A DNA stretch of 64,000 bases. It comes from Nyssa sinensis. Its lineage: Eukaryota; Streptophyta; Magnoliopsida; Cornales; Nyssaceae. Numbering within the stretch: position 1 is the stretch's first letter; every line of letters begins with the position of its first letter. Both the position numbers and the translations under genes were made by a program. The stretch lies in assembly GCA_008638375.1 (NCBI GenBank), contig CM018048.1, positions 1,457,001-1,521,000 of the forward strand, written 5' to 3'. Shown in pieces: positions 35,699-48,376 of the stretch. Below the pieces are notes generated by a model that was not told where the DNA came from, did no database searches, and saw nothing but the letters and a program-made list of their open reading frames with translations.

Positions 35699-36120
35699 GA
35701 GCCTTAAGTTAGTGCAGCACGTGACTAAGGTTGAGGGTCTCTAAAAGGTCACACGCTATGCCCATGCCTTTTGTCTCTTCGTTTTTCCAAACAATCGTTG
35801 ATGCGGCATTTATTACGCCTGCCACCATTTGGGCTTTCAAGGTCATCATTTCTTCCAATAGTCATGACGGTTTGGTGTGATGGGCCCCCATTCTGAAAAC
35901 CTATATAAAGAGGGGAAGCGGGTACGTGTACGCCCTTCCCTTCATCCTTTTTATTGCTTTGAAAACACCTTACCGTCAAGTCAAAGTGATCAGAGAGTCT
36001 GAAGGGATCGTCGTTGTTCGAAGCTTCTTCCTCCGATCAAATTTCAGGTTCCGTGTGTTGTTTTTTCTTCTTGTTCTTATCTTCTTTAATTCCTCTTCTT
36101 CTCCTTTATTTTTTTTTACA

Positions 36121-38098
36121 ATGTCGGCCTCAGATACCCTTTCTAGCATTGGCTCTAGCTTAGAAAATTCATCTGAGTCGATTGTACCATCATAAATCCA
36201 CATTGTAGGCAGTAGTTCTTCTGGTGATGCCGAAAATAAGATAGTAGAGTCTCCCTTAGTTGAGTCCCCCTCCAATCCTGAACTTAGGATTGTAGATGCT
36301 TTTGTAGAACCTAGAAACAGAGTGGGGGAGACCTCGGGTAGGCCTTCTCAAAAAGAGGAAGGAGAAAGCGCCATTACTTAGGATATGTTAGATAATCTGA
36401 GGGCTGCTTTTGACTTCCCTCAGAATGTAACTTGTAGAGCCCCTAGCTCCTTGGATCGTCCTTCCGATGTAGGTCCAGGCGAGATTTGTGTTTACCTTGA
36501 GTGGTTTGAGATGGGACTTAGGTTTCTCCTTCCTTCTTTAGTTAGGTAGTTTTTTAAGTGGTTCAATATCTATCCTGCCGATCTTAATGTCAATAGTTGG
36601 AGACATTTGTTAGGGTTTATAATATTAAGGCATTTGAATGGTGTCGAGGTTGATCTTGACTTGATCCATAGTAATATGGATCTGAAATATCTAAGGTCAG
36701 AGGGCTTATTTTACATGTTATTCGACAAGGGGTTTAGACCGCTCTCCTTGGTACCTACTTCCAACAAGACGTGAAAAAAGTGGTACTTTTTTGTAGGACG
36801 AGGATGGGAGCTGGAAGACTTCGAGGGCCAGACCTCGACATTCTCTCGGAGTACCAAGTTTAAGGGTGAGACCCCTCTCTTAATATAATCTTGCTTCTAT
36901 ATTTGTATGTTTTCATTTCTTCACTGTTTGTGTAACCTTTGTGTCTTGTGACTTCTGTGCAGATAAAGGGGCTTGGAAGATGTCGATTTTCACTATAGAC
37001 CTTCAGGACAAGTACTGAAGGCTTCTTCAGACCAACAATAGAACTCAGATCGTCATCCTTACACCTGAGCTTTTAATGGAGGCCAGATTGACCAAAAACA
37101 AGGCCAACAATCTGAAGAAATCCCTAATGTCTAACTGGGTACCAGGGAATAAGAAGAAAGTGGTGGGGGAAACCTCTTCCCCTACCAATCCACCTCTTCG
37201 GGTGAAAAGAAGAAGGCTCCTCTCCAGCTCCCCCGATCAGAATTCGTCTGAGAATGTGAGAGAGCCTCCTACCCCCGTGCCTGCTGTTCTCCTTGCCTTC
37301 GAGGTTCCAACTAAGCGAAAGGGAAAGGGGAAGGCCGCTGCTGCTACTGTAGTTGAGGTGCTTGATGACTCTGGCTATCTAGCCGCAAAGAAGGCTTTTG
37401 ATGAGTTTTAGGCTTCAGGCCTAAAGAAATATAAAGGTCTGAAGACTGAGAAGATCGCTAAAGACCTGCTGGCCTTCTAGTTAAGGGTCACTTCCGAGCT
37501 TTCATCCTTTTTTTTCCTTTTTTTGTGTTCTGCCATTTTACCTGTTCTGACCTGTTTGCTTTTTGCTTTTTCAGACTATGAATGGCCTTGCTGCCATTGT
37601 GGAGTCCTCTGCAGATTCAGAGTTAATTGATAACTTCAGTATGAGCTGGATGAGGCCAAGTTATAACTGATGACAACCCAATCCATTGCTACTGCTGTCG
37701 AGGAGAAGTTGAAGGAGGCTATGAACTCCTCATCTATTATAGAGTCTAAAAGGGACTCTTGTGCTGAGAAGTTGGAAGACCTCCAAAAGAGGTTTGAAGA
37801 TTTTCAGTCTGCCTCCATCCAGAAGACCAAAGCTACAGTCGAATCTGCCACGGCCTAAACCGAAGCAGAGATGAAGGCTGAAGTTGAGGAGATAGGTGAA
37901 GAGCTGATCGAGCATGGGTATAATACTTTCAGAGACAAGCTCCTCATGAAGTACCCCGACCTTGATCCGACTGGGATCGACGACGTTGAAGTCCCTCCTA
38001 GTGAGATCGAGGTACGGGACGATGATGATGAGGTAGCACCTCCCGATCTTCCTTCGGCAGAAGCACCTGCTCAAGCTGATATGGATACAGTGTGCTAA
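36121..38098 (+). pseudogene. Antisense ORF (aORF) of Tat element 2, with gypsy-type 'transposon' domain
   Basis: It runs opposite to pol. The ATG at 36121 opens a frame carrying ICVYLEWFEMGLRF, FFKWFNIYPADLNVN and SWRHLLGFIIL, which resembles the plant domain catalogued as putative gypsy-type transposon (Pfam Transposase_28, from memory). An intron lies at 36866-36962 (GGTGAG donor, TGTGCAG acceptor) and a second ends at 37574. Exon 2 has basic, Lys/Arg-rich KRRR and KRKGKGKAAA stretches. Exon 3 ends with GEELIEHGY and YPDLDPTGIDDVEV, homologous to the tail at 3173-2955 in element 1. In-frame stops are at 36193, 36379, 36547, 36772, 37015, 37409 and 37856. The role of such ORFs is unknown. 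Confidence 0.78.
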
Positions 38099-38760
38099 GT
38101 TTGAAGAGAATGAAGAAGAGGAAAAAGAAAGTGATCTTGACATAGTGGACCCTTCTTTATTTTTCATGCTCTAGAGGTAGTTAGAACCAGCAGTGGACTT
38201 AGGCCTTTTTTGTACTTTTGTTTTTCCCTTTGTAATCTTTTAGAACTTGTTTACTTTTTGGGCCAATTATCAATGAAATTGATTTTTCCTGAATTTGTGC
38301 ACTTTAAAACTCTGTTTACTGATTGTATTTTCAGAGCATTAATACTTGTGAGTTGTTGTGGATGCCAATGTATTGACTTTTTTGACATGCCGAGCTTATT
38401 AACTTGCAATAGACTCCAGTATTGCTTCAGACCATTACTGCTCTGTAACTAAACCTTAGATTCCCTATCTTAAAAACTTGTAATCAACCCAAGTAAGAAT
38501 CTTTAGGAAGAGTGGATCAAATTTCGAGCTTCAGGTCTCCCTTAATTCATAATTAAATTAAGCATGGATTGATAACTGACTTTCAAGCAAAGAGACTTGT
38601 AATTAAGTAAGCGTAGCAACCAAGCAAATCTTCTATAACAAGAACTGGCGATAATCTTTAATAATTGAATTCATACCAAGCAAGCAATGCCTTGTTATTT
38701 CGGCAATCATTCTTGAAGGATGAACCATGCCTCTATTGCTTATAGATATAAAGCTCGTTT

Positions 38761-39200
38761 TAGAGAGCACTGTGTTCAGACTAGACCTATAACTCTTGCA
38801 ATAGTTGCAAAGTTTCTAAGGGTCTATTTATTGAAATGTTCCAAACCTCTAACTCTTGCATTGGCTACAAGGTTTTTAGGGGCCTGTACATTGAGATGGA
38901 CCAAACCTGTAACTCTTGCACTAGCTACAAAGTTTTTAGTGGTCTGTACATTGAGATGGACCAAACCTGTAACTCTTGCACTGGCTGCAAGGTTTTTAAG
39001 GGTCTGTACATTGAGATGGACCAGACCTGTAACTCTTGCACTAGCTATAAGGTTTTTAGTGGTCTGTACATTGAGATGGATCAGACTTGTAACTCTTTCA
39101 CTGGTTGTAAGGTTTTTAAGGGTCTGTACATTGAGATGGACCAGACCTGTAACTCTTGCACTAGCTACAAGGTTTTTAGGGGTCTGTACATTGAGGTGAG
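38761..39200. repeat. 60-bp tandem repeat in Tat element 2, ~7 copies
   Basis: ACTCTTGCA recurs every 60 bp (38792, 38852, 38912, 38972, 39032, 39152; one copy at 39092 reads ACTCTTTCA). The unit contains GTCTGTACATTGAGATGGAC. The array lies between pol and the antisense ORF, the same place as the 65-bp repeats of element 1 but of unrelated sequence. Confidence 0.96.
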
Positions 39201-39239
39201 AATACTTCGGAAAGTAAAAATAGAGTTTTTATTGATAGT

Positions 39240-42200
39240 ATTTTCATTAGTGTTCTATATTCCAAGGCCTAGGTACAGGCTTCCCGGTTATGTCTTTCAA
39301 CCAGTATGTAGTAGATCTGATGACCTTGTTTACCCTGTATAGGCCTTCCTAGTTGGGTGAGAGCTTTCCTATAGTGGGATCCTTAGTGTTAGGGAAGACT
39401 CTTCTTAGGACGAGATCTCCGAGCTGGAAACTGAGGGGCCTTATTCCTTGTCTAGAGTTGTTGGCTAACCTGTGCTAGTATGCCTCCATCTTGATCTTGA
39501 CTTGATCTCGTCTTTCTTTGAGTAGATCCAAGTTTTTCACATGCTGTTGGTCGTTGATCTCTTGGTCAAAAGCATCCGTCCTTAAGGTCGGCATACCAAT
39601 TTCGACAAGAATCACTGCTTTCGAGCCATACGTAACTGAAAATGGCGTTTCAGATGTCGGTGTTCTTCTTGTCGTTCTGTAAGCCCAGAGCACACCAGGG
39701 AGTTCTTCGACCCATCTTCCCTTGGGCATCTTCCAACCTTTTCTTAATGGCATCAAGAATTGTGCGGTTGGTAACCTTGGCTTGCCCATATTCTTGGGGG
39801 TGCCCTGGCAAAGCGACATGATGACTGATGTGTAGGTCTTTGCAAAATTTCTCAAAATTTTGCCAGCAAACTGCATACCGTTGTCTGAAATGATGACGCA
39901 AGGTATGCCAAACTTGCAGACTCTGTTCCTCCATGTGAAGCTCTTCACTTCTACTTTCGTGATGTGAGTTAGAGGCTCGGCCTCTGCCTACTTGGAGAAG
40001 TAATCAATGGCGACCAGTAGGTACCTTCTGTTTGGAGAGGCTTTTGGTAATGGCCCCACGATGTCCATCCCTCACTGAGTGAAGGGCCATGGGCTGGCGA
40101 TGGGAATAAGCTCATGGTGGGGCTGGTGTTGATATAGAGTGAATCGCTGGCACTTGTCGCATTTTTGGATGTATTCTTTGGCTTGCTTTAGCATGCTGGG
40201 CCAAAAATAGCCCTAGGTCAGGGCTCGGTGGGCTATGGTTCTGCCACCATTATGGTTGCCGTAGATTCTTTCATGTATCTTTGCCAGAACGTATTGAGAT
40301 TCTTCTAGAGATAAGCATTGCAACAGGGGTTGCGTGTAGGATCTTCGATAGAGCTTCCCATTCAAGACCAAGTACCTAGCTGCCCTGATTTGAATTCTTC
40401 GAGCTTGGTTTTTCTCTTCTGGAAGCAGTCCTCTCCTATAAATTGAAGGATGAGAGTCATCCAGTTTTGAGTCTGTTCTGAAACTTGGAAGGATTGTACA
40501 TCCTCGATGTTTGGCCTCATTTGATGAAAGATCCTCAGAGTTGAACCTCCTTTTGGTTTGAGGTAAGAGGCCATGTTTGCCAAGGCATCAGCCCTGTAGT
40601 TCTGACCTTTCTCGATTTTTTAAATGGGGAATTTATGGAAAGAACGCTTCAACAAATCTACTAACTCTAAGTATCGGGCCATTCTTTCATCTTTGGTGGA
40701 AAATTTCCTCAAAACTTGGTTTACCATAAGTTTGGAGTCAGAAAATGCTTCGAGATTTTGGGCTTCGTATTCCTGAGCTAGTTTTATCCCAAGGATGAGG
40801 GCTTCATACTCAACTTCGTTGTTGGAAGTTCTGAAGCCCAAGCTGACTGCCTTCTCTACTATGACTCCATCGAGGGATCGAAGCACCATGCCAATGCCAG
40901 AACCTTTGTCTGTAGATGATCCGTCGGTGTAAAGTTGCCATACAGCCGGGCCCTTACCAAGCTATGCTTTGTCGTGCGTTGCTGAAGTGAATTCAGCAAC
41001 AAAATCTGCTAGTGCTTGTCCTTTAATAGAGGTCCATAGTACGTAGGATATATGAAACTCTCCCAAATCCACAGACCACTTCACTAGGAGCCCTGAGATC
41101 TCAGGTTTTCGTAGTATTGACTTTAGTGAGTAAGCGGTTAGGATCTCAATAGGATGTGCCTGAAAGTAAGGTCTGAGCTTCCGAGTAGAAATTATCAGAG
41201 TGAAAGCCAACTTTTCAATCTCTAGGTACTGATTAAGCCCAAAGAATAACACGGTAGTTGTAGTGTAGCTTTGGGGTGTCGATTTCACAAGGAGACAAAA
41301 TTAAAAGAATAATAGACAGAATTTCTGAAACTTAAAAAATATTAAATGATTAACAAGAAAATAAAAATACAGAAAAGTGATTTGAATTGCAAATAAAAAT
41401 TAAATACACTGATTGACGGACAAAGTATTCAAATTTAACGAACGATGGAGTATCGAGAATCCCTTGCACATATCTGGTATTTTAATTATTTTTAATTCAT
41501 TGATAACTCAATTGAGAAATTAAATTCCAAAAATCTTAATTGGAAGATATAAAATTATGAACCAAAATTAGACTGAAAATAACCCTTTGAAAAATCATTC
41601 AACACTTTTAAATCACACAAATTATTATTCGCATTGAGAAAATCCAACGACAACAATATACCCAATGAGCAATATTGCAGCAGAGAATTGAATCAATAAA
41701 TAAGTAATTGTTCCAAAAATAATCAAAACATTAATCCATTCGATAGAAAAAGCATAACTGAATCTATAAACAGACTGAACCCTTTAATTATTCGAAAAAT
41801 AAAACCCAACAATAAATTATGAATGATCATCAAAGAATTTAATAAGTGAAAACCACGTAAAAGAATCAAAAATAATTTAAAACAACCATCTATGGTGCAA
41901 GTTAATCCCTAACTCCACTTGAAAATTTAGTTACCCATGTACAGGATGGATAACATAAACCTTATGGAGAAACATTGAGTCATAGAGCAGCCGTACAGCC
42001 ACTGTTCCTCTTCTGTTCTATATGCAGCAGCTGCACGGCTGCCTCTGTATTTCCCTGCGCCGCAGACCTTCTTCCTAAAACAGCTGCAGCTCCAGCTCCG
42101 TTCTCTCTCTCCCTCTAATTTCTATTTTTTTCTTTTTATATCAACCGCTGGACTTCTTTGCATTTAGGTTTTAGGCGCTTGGGCCTTGCCGCACCTAACC

Positions 42201-45200
42201 ACACAAGGCCAGCCACATATTTGGCTCCTCCAGCGCACCAAGTAACCCTCCAACCGCTTCTTCTTTTAGCTTCAATTAGCGCAGGCCCCACCATTGGCAG
42301 CCGCACACCTTAGCGATATGCCCACTGCGCACAACAGGCCCTTGGTTCAGCCCACTACTGCAACAGCTCATCAGCTCCTTGCGCCTTGCGCTTGGGCGCC
42401 CTACTTCTTAAATCTCTCCAGCGCACAAGCTTCAACCCATCAGCGCCTCTTGGTCCAACGCCTGGGCCCCGCATCACCAAAGCACCAGCCGTCTCACTCA
42501 TGGCTTGCTTTTGTTTTTCATTTTTCTTTTCCTTCTGCTTCACTCCAGCCAAGCCACATCTTCTCCAAGCTTCCAAATCTGAAATAAAATATAAATATTA
42601 ACAATGAAGCTTAAAATCGCTCACAAATTATTTCAAAAATATTAAGTATCAAGCACAATTACAACCTGTCCCTCACCAACAAATAATACAATATTTGATA
42701 TTCAAAATATTATAAAATAACGTTCAAATATATCTCACTGTGAATAAAAATTAAATTAAATAAAAGCAATTATATCCCAGTATTTTTATTCACTTTCTAG
42801 CATTTTAATCAAATAATAGGGCATCTAGAGTGCACTTTTGCTCACTCATCAGGTACCTTGTCTCTGCATCTAGGAGCGCTTTGCTTACATAAAAAATAGG
42901 CTTCTGAACTCCCTTATCCTGTTTGACCAATGCAGAACTGACAGCATTTTCTAAAACCGCTAGATATATGAGCAATTTCTATCCCTGAACTGGCTTTGAA
43001 AAGAGTTCGGGGGAGGCTAGATACTGCTTTCAATTCTTGAAAGGCTTTTTCACATTCGCCGGTCCATTGTAAGGCCTTATTCCCCATCAAGGCTTTAAAG
43101 AATGGAAGACAACGATCGGTAAACTTGGAGATAAACCGGTTCAGAGTCGCGATCCTCCCATTCAATGCCTAAATGTCTTTCTTGGTTTTTGGCGACTCCA
43201 GTTCAATTAAAGCTTTGATTTGTGTAGGGTTTGCTTCAATACCCCTCTGGGAAACCAGAAAACCTAAGAACTTTCCCTTAGTTACTTTGAAGGTTCACTT
43301 CAAGGGATTCAGTTTCATTCTGTGTTGTTTCAAGATTTCGAATGTCTGGCTTAGATGCTAGATGTGGCTGCTTTTCTGTAGGATTTTGACCAGCATGTCA
43401 TTTATATATATAGACCTCTATTATATCGCCGATCAGAGGGTCGAACATCTTGTTTACCAAGCGTTGATATGTAGCCCCAACATTCTTCAAACCGAACGAC
43501 ATCACTCTATAGCAATAGAGACCTCGTTCGGATATGAATGTTGTCTTCTCTTAGTCTGGATGGTACATCTGGATCTGGTTATATCCTGAGTAGGCGTCCA
43601 TGAAACTCATGAGTTCGTGGCTTGCTGTCGCATCGACTAGCTGGTCTATCCTCGGAAAGTGGAAACTATCTTTAGGACATGTTTTGTTGAGGTCTGTGTA
43701 GTTGACATAGACCCTCCATTTGCCGTTTTTCTTTTTGACAAGAACAGTATTGGCGAGCCATTCTAGGTAAAACACTTCCTTTATCATTTTGGCATTCAGC
43801 AACCTCTACACTTCTTCGTTAATGATCTTATGGCACTTTGGAGCAAACGCTATCCTTTTTTGTCTTACAGGAGGGTGGTCAGGATCGGTCATTAGTTTGT
43901 GGGAGATAAGGCTGGGGTATATCCCTTCCATATCTTTAGTTTCCCAAGCAAACACAGAAATGTTGTTCTTTAGATATTCCACCATCTCTTTCTGTTCGGA
44001 AGATGACAAGTCTGAACTGATCTGCAAGTATTGTCCTCCTCTTTCGGGATTGACGAGCACTTTAAAGGGATCTTCCATTGGCTTGGCCCTACTGTCCCTT
44101 CCCTTGGGGCTTAGTGGTTCATCAATTTTGGAGGGGCACTCTTTTGTCTCATGAAGATGGGAAAAGGCTAGTCTCCTACCTTCACAAGGATGCTGTGATT
44201 TCTATTTGGGATCCGTATCTCTCAGCGCGAGAGCGTGACATTCTCGGGCAATTGGCTGGCACCTTTTGATGGTATGAACCGCATTGTTGTGCACATACTT
44301 CAGGCATTGGTGGAGGGTCGAGGTGACCGCTCCTATTTGGTGAAGCCAAGGCCTTCCGATGATAACATTGTAAAGGGACTTAGAATCCAGAACCACGTAT
44401 TCTAAGATTAAGGTCTTCTATCCGTCCCCTTTTCCTGCCGTCGTTGGTAGATCAATATTACCCAACGGGGCGCTGAGGTTCCCATCAAATCCTGCCATTA
44501 TCACGGTGGTGCTGTTGATATCGTTAGAATTGAGTTTCATGTGCTTAAGAGGCTCGTAGAATAGTACATTGGCAAAGCTCCCCGTGTCCACCAAGACTCT
44601 TCTGATCTCAAAGTTAGTAATTTTGAGTGAGATAACGAGGGTGTCACTGTGGGGGCAGTGCACCCCTACAAGATCCAACTTTGAAAATTAGATTCCAAGT
44701 GCTGGCTTCAGCATTTTCTCAACTGCTGAGATCTAGACGACTCTAGGAGTAGTCTTAGCCTTCGGAGCGTAGTGTTTTCTTGGTCGGTTAGACATTCTCG
44801 TGATGGGGTTATTAGAGTGGACGACGAAGATGACCTGATGGTTTTGTTGTTGTGGCTTGTTCTGGCCGGCCTTCTATTTCTGCCTCCTCTACTGCGGCTT
44901 GTCATTGTGGGGGTTCTACCTTCCGTCATGTCTAACAAACTCCCGCAGTCGCCCTTGCCTAATGAGCTGCTCAATCTCCTATTTGAGGGCTCTACATTCG
45001 TCGGTAGTATGCCCGTGATCTTTGTGGAAGTCACAGTATTTGTTATGGTCCCTAGTGTCGGGATTGCTCTTTAGTGGATTTGGCCACTTCAAATCTTCTC
45101 GGGCTTGTACCTGTTGGAGTATATGAGTTAGGAAGGCATTCAGAGGGGTGTACATGCCATACCTTCCAGTATTAACGTTGTTCAGCATCCTGGATGCCGT

Positions 45201-46520
45201 TCTTTTATCGGGACTCTTGACCCTCTTTCTGGTTGCACTGGAGTCTTTTTTGTGATCGTCCTTTTGAGTCTGTTCTTTAACTTTTCGTGAGGATATCTTT
45301 GCTTTCTCCAAGTTTATGTACTTTTGAGCTCGTTTCATGAGTGCTGCCATGTCAGTGGGAAGACTCTTTGTTAAGGAATCCTGAAAGCCCCCCAACACTA
45401 AGCCAGAGGTGAGGGCTGCTACTAGGAAGCTCAGGTTACAATCTGTGATTTTTGTGAGCTCTACGTTGAAGCGCGCGATGTATTCTCAAAGCAACTCACC
45501 TTTGGCTTGCTTTATGTTTAGCAGAAATTCTAGTCTTTTCCTCAACCATCTGCTAGTCATGAACCGACCAAGGAACCGCTTGCTGAGTTCGTAGAAGTTG
45601 ATGACAAACTCCTGAAGGAGACTGTGGAACCACTTTAGAGTTGTACCCTTGAGGCCGATTACAAAGTTGCGACACATAAAAGCATCGGTGGCACCATGTA
45701 GCTCCATAGTGTGTTGATAGTGAGAGAAATGGTCTCCTGGATTCTCAGATCCATCGTACAGAGTAAATTTTGGGACAATAAATTTCTTTGGCCATTTTTC
45801 CATTATTATAACAAGAGTGAATGGCGTGGTGAACCTCCCAAGCAGCCTTGTTAGCTCATCTTGCTCTAGAAGGAGGTAAGTACCCTTAGTAATGGCAGTG
45901 TGGTCCATAGAGTCTGCTACTTCCTCGACCATTTATGGGCCTCTAGGTTGTGCCAGTTGCTATTGGCCTTGCTTTGCAGCCTCTGTCCCTATATGGAGGG
46001 GATGATTCTATCCAGCAATAAGGAGAGGATGTCGATCTTCCTGGATCGGGGGAACCAGTGCCATTTGAGGCTGAAACTCATGCAGCTCTAGGTTGGCCCC
46101 TGAACCTACCGGAGTCGAGACCTTTGTCCTACTTTGGTAATGAACAGTCGGATTAAAGGCAGACACCTCTCTGCCTGCAACAGTGGATGGATAGGGATCT
46201 CCTTCTATGTGAATGGTATCTTGTGAGTGCACTGGTTGTTCACCGAGAGTGTCCACGTGGGGTCTTCTGCCCATAGCGATAGTGGGAGGTTGTGTCCCCA
46301 CATTAGTCGCGCTGGTGGAAAGATGAGTGGGATTGCTCCAAGAGCTCTGGGTAAGCAACGCCAAAGTTCTAGAGATGGAGAAAAGCTGCTCCTGCATCTA
46401 ATTGGTCTGTCACTGGGCTCGATCGAGTTGTTGCTGCATAGGGTCGGATGCATGCCCCTTTCCTTTTCTGACCGATGGCCGGTTTTGAGGGTTCTTCCTT
46501 GGACGAAGATTGGGAGCCAT
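39240..46520 (-). pseudogene. Tat element 2 gag-pol, decayed
   Basis: From the ATG at 46520, gag, protease and the RT palm share one frame for ~3.1 kb, with many stops but no indel. Landmarks: gag zinc-finger-like KYCDFHKDHGHTTDEC near 45020; protease VLVDTGSFANVLFY near 44600; YNVIIGRPWLHQIGA near 44360; RT KWRVYVNYTDLNKTCPKDSF near 43700. The RT catalytic Y-x-D-D box near 43400 is destroyed by a shift in a TA run, and its first Asp codon reads Asn. RNase H is interrupted at 41229 by a 1.6-kb solo LTR. The second RNase H (about 40940-40560) has NNEVEYEAL and FSDSKLMVNQ. The integrase (about 40350-39240) has MDIVGPLP and ISDNG but further stops and a frameshift. It is non-functional. Confidence 0.93.
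41230..42851. mobile_element. Solo LTR nested in the RNase H of Tat element 2
   Basis: The ends are TGATTAAGCCC and GCTCACTCATCA (TG...CA), with a perfect 5-bp duplication GGTAC (41225-41229 and 42852-42856). Removing it with one GGTAC rejoins the RNase H frame exactly, which proves the borders. It is 1622 bp, has no coding or primer-site sequence, and is AT-rich with a GC-rich part at 41990-42560. It is similar in layout to the element at 55939-57159. It is most simply a solo LTR; a non-coding LTR-type element cannot be excluded. Confidence 0.82.
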
Positions 46521-46590
46521 GGTCTTTTAGTGAGAAAGACAAAAAGTCTATTCGTCGAAGAAAGAATCTTAGCAAGAAACGATTTTTCAT

Positions 46591-46608
46591 TTCCCACAAA
46601 CGACGCCA
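46591..46608 (-). promoter_or_regulatory. Primer binding site of Tat element 2
   Basis: TGGCGTCGTTTGTGGGAA on the - strand lies 3 bases after the 5' LTR. It resembles the tRNA-Asp-type primer site TGGCGCCGTTGCCGGGGA used by Athila/Tat elements at 13 of 18 positions; the tRNA assignment is tentative. Confidence 0.6.
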
Positions 46609-46611
46609 AAC

Positions 46612-47211
46612 TGATACTGCACTTTTTGATCAGTGAGAATTCCGTTCTCCGTTGCCTGTCGAACACTCAAAGAATAAGATCAGAGGGCCACCGGGTTAGC
46701 TCCGGTGGTAACCACCCCGATGATGAAGTTAGTAAAAATAAAGAAAAGACTGTAATTGAAAGTAATTGAATGACTCTAATTGACAAACGTACCTTAGGAT
46801 TTATTTATAGGTTGTAAGTTTCTTAAGTTGATTAGGATTCGGCCGCGTAGAAGTACATATTTGATTGTTATCAAATAATAGCAATTACCATGTTGATCAC
46901 TGTGCTCCGCGAGAATAGGAAGTGAATGATATTCATGAATGACAGTTTTCTTGTTGCACACTGTTTCCTTATCCTTAACTCTGTAGGGTACCTGAGGCAG
47001 TGATTAGCTCGGGACCCTTTCGTGCATGTGCATAATGCCTTCTACTCTGAAGATGAGACCGAAGTTTGTGCGGGGCCCCAAGCAAAGGGGCTCTAAACCT
47101 TACATATATAAGCTTGTTCTGGATGGTTGAGCTCTGGCTGTTCTGTATGTGTGGGCACTCTGTGTATTCATGTGTCATGTCGAAACTGGTCTGTCACTTT
47201 ATGGCGTATCA
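46612..47211 (-). repeat. 5' LTR of Tat element 2
   Basis: On + it begins TGATACTGCACTTTTTGATC and ends CACTTTATGGCGTATCA. It is 600 bp and pairs with 35084-35684. Confidence 0.96.
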
Positions 47212-47610
47212 ATATATATAAACATTTACCAGAGGCGATCGCCTAGAGGGCCACCCATTGGTCGACCGAGAGGCTTAACGGATTTATTCAAAGTAGCAAG
47301 GACAATTTCGGAGGGCAAGTTGAGGTGTGTTCTGAGGAATTCTATGCCATCGTTGGTGAGGTACTAGTGGTAGTGCATCCATGCAAAGGTATCGCGTACC
47401 TACTCCTTCGACTTGAAGCTCTGCATCAACTTTATCACCTGCAAATTCGGCATTTCAATTTCGGGATGTTTAGCCAAATTAAAATCTTTCTTCGCATAGC
47501 AAACTCCTTCTACAACATTGAGTAGAAAATTTTCAAATGAGATTTGAACAGAAAGTCAAATCAATAAATAAATATGAATATATCTTGGCATATATGCATG
47601 AGAATATGTG

Positions 47611-47670
<60 letters not shown>
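47611..47670. repeat. Compound (TA)n(GA)n microsatellite in eS10 intron 2
   Basis: A TA run to 47631 passes directly into a GA run to 47670, followed by AGA-rich sequence, all between eS10 exons 2 and 3. Confidence 0.95.
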
Positions 47671-47674
<4 letters not shown>

Positions 47675-47788
47675 AGAAGAAGACGAAGAAGAAGAAAGAA
47701 AACAAGAAAAATAGTTTGAGACCTTAGAAGATGTACGTGGAGATCTTTTGGTGGTTCTTTTCTGGAATAATTTGAGGAGAAAATGACA

Positions 47789-48376
47789 TGTAGGACCCAA
47801 AAATTACTCTGATATCAAATGTAGGATTTAAAATCGCTTCGATACTAATTGTAAAACTAAAAAGAAACAAAGTAGGGAAAATAAAAAAAGGTAAAAAGAT
47901 GAAATTGTTTTGTTATTCAACTACAAAGTAAACTTTAATTATTTTATTTAAGCAATATAAAACTCCACAATCACAAATATATTAATATAACCTCCCATGA
48001 TTCTCGGATCTATTGCCACACACAATTATGGCAGCCATAAATTGGCTTGCTACATAAACACACACTCTCACGGTGCAGGTTCTCGGCTCACGACCTCTTT
48101 TTTCGACCACCATTTATTATTTTTGTAGCTTACAACTCAATGTGACAGAAATCCACATATATATAACATTGACTGTAAGTCCTATATTGATTAGGACATC
48201 TAATCCCATACAAACTAGTATATCTTATTTAACTGTAATTAGAAAACTAACTCTCATTAGAATATTAGTCCAACTACAATTAGGACTACCCAAAAAGATT
48301 CCAAATATTATTAGGATTCAATAAACCAAATTAAGAAACTTCCTAAAATTTATGAGCTTGGTTTAATTGGCCAACA
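47789..48376 (-). repeat. 3' LTR of gag-only element
   Basis: On + it starts TGTAGGACCCAAAAATTAC and ends TTAATTGGCCAACA. Near its start it carries ACTCTGATATCAAA, a decayed internal copy of the primer-site motif. Confidence 0.92.

Larger units (their letters stand above)
35084..47211 (-). mobile_element. Complete Ty3/gypsy Tat-lineage retrotransposon (element 2)
   Basis: A 12.1-kb element, read leftwards: 5' LTR 46612-47211, primer site, gag, protease, RT, RNase H (split by a nested solo LTR), archaeal-type RNase H, integrase, 60-bp tandem repeats, an antisense ORF, polypurine tract, 3' LTR 35084-35684. The flanks are ATATA on both sides (35079-35083 and 47212-47216); they agree, but lie in AT repeats and are weak evidence by themselves. 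The eS10 exons on either side independently prove insertion into intron 3. All ORFs are broken. Confidence 0.95.

Noticed and set aside
38836..39342. 168-residue ORF with a 20-residue Cys-rich repeat
   Set aside because: The 60-bp non-coding repeat is a multiple of three and free of stops, so two frames stay open. There is no start context, and the position is the repeat zone of a Tat element.
46227..46769. 180-residue + strand ORF across gag and LTR
   Set aside because: Antisense to Tat gag, with no conserved counterpart in element 1.
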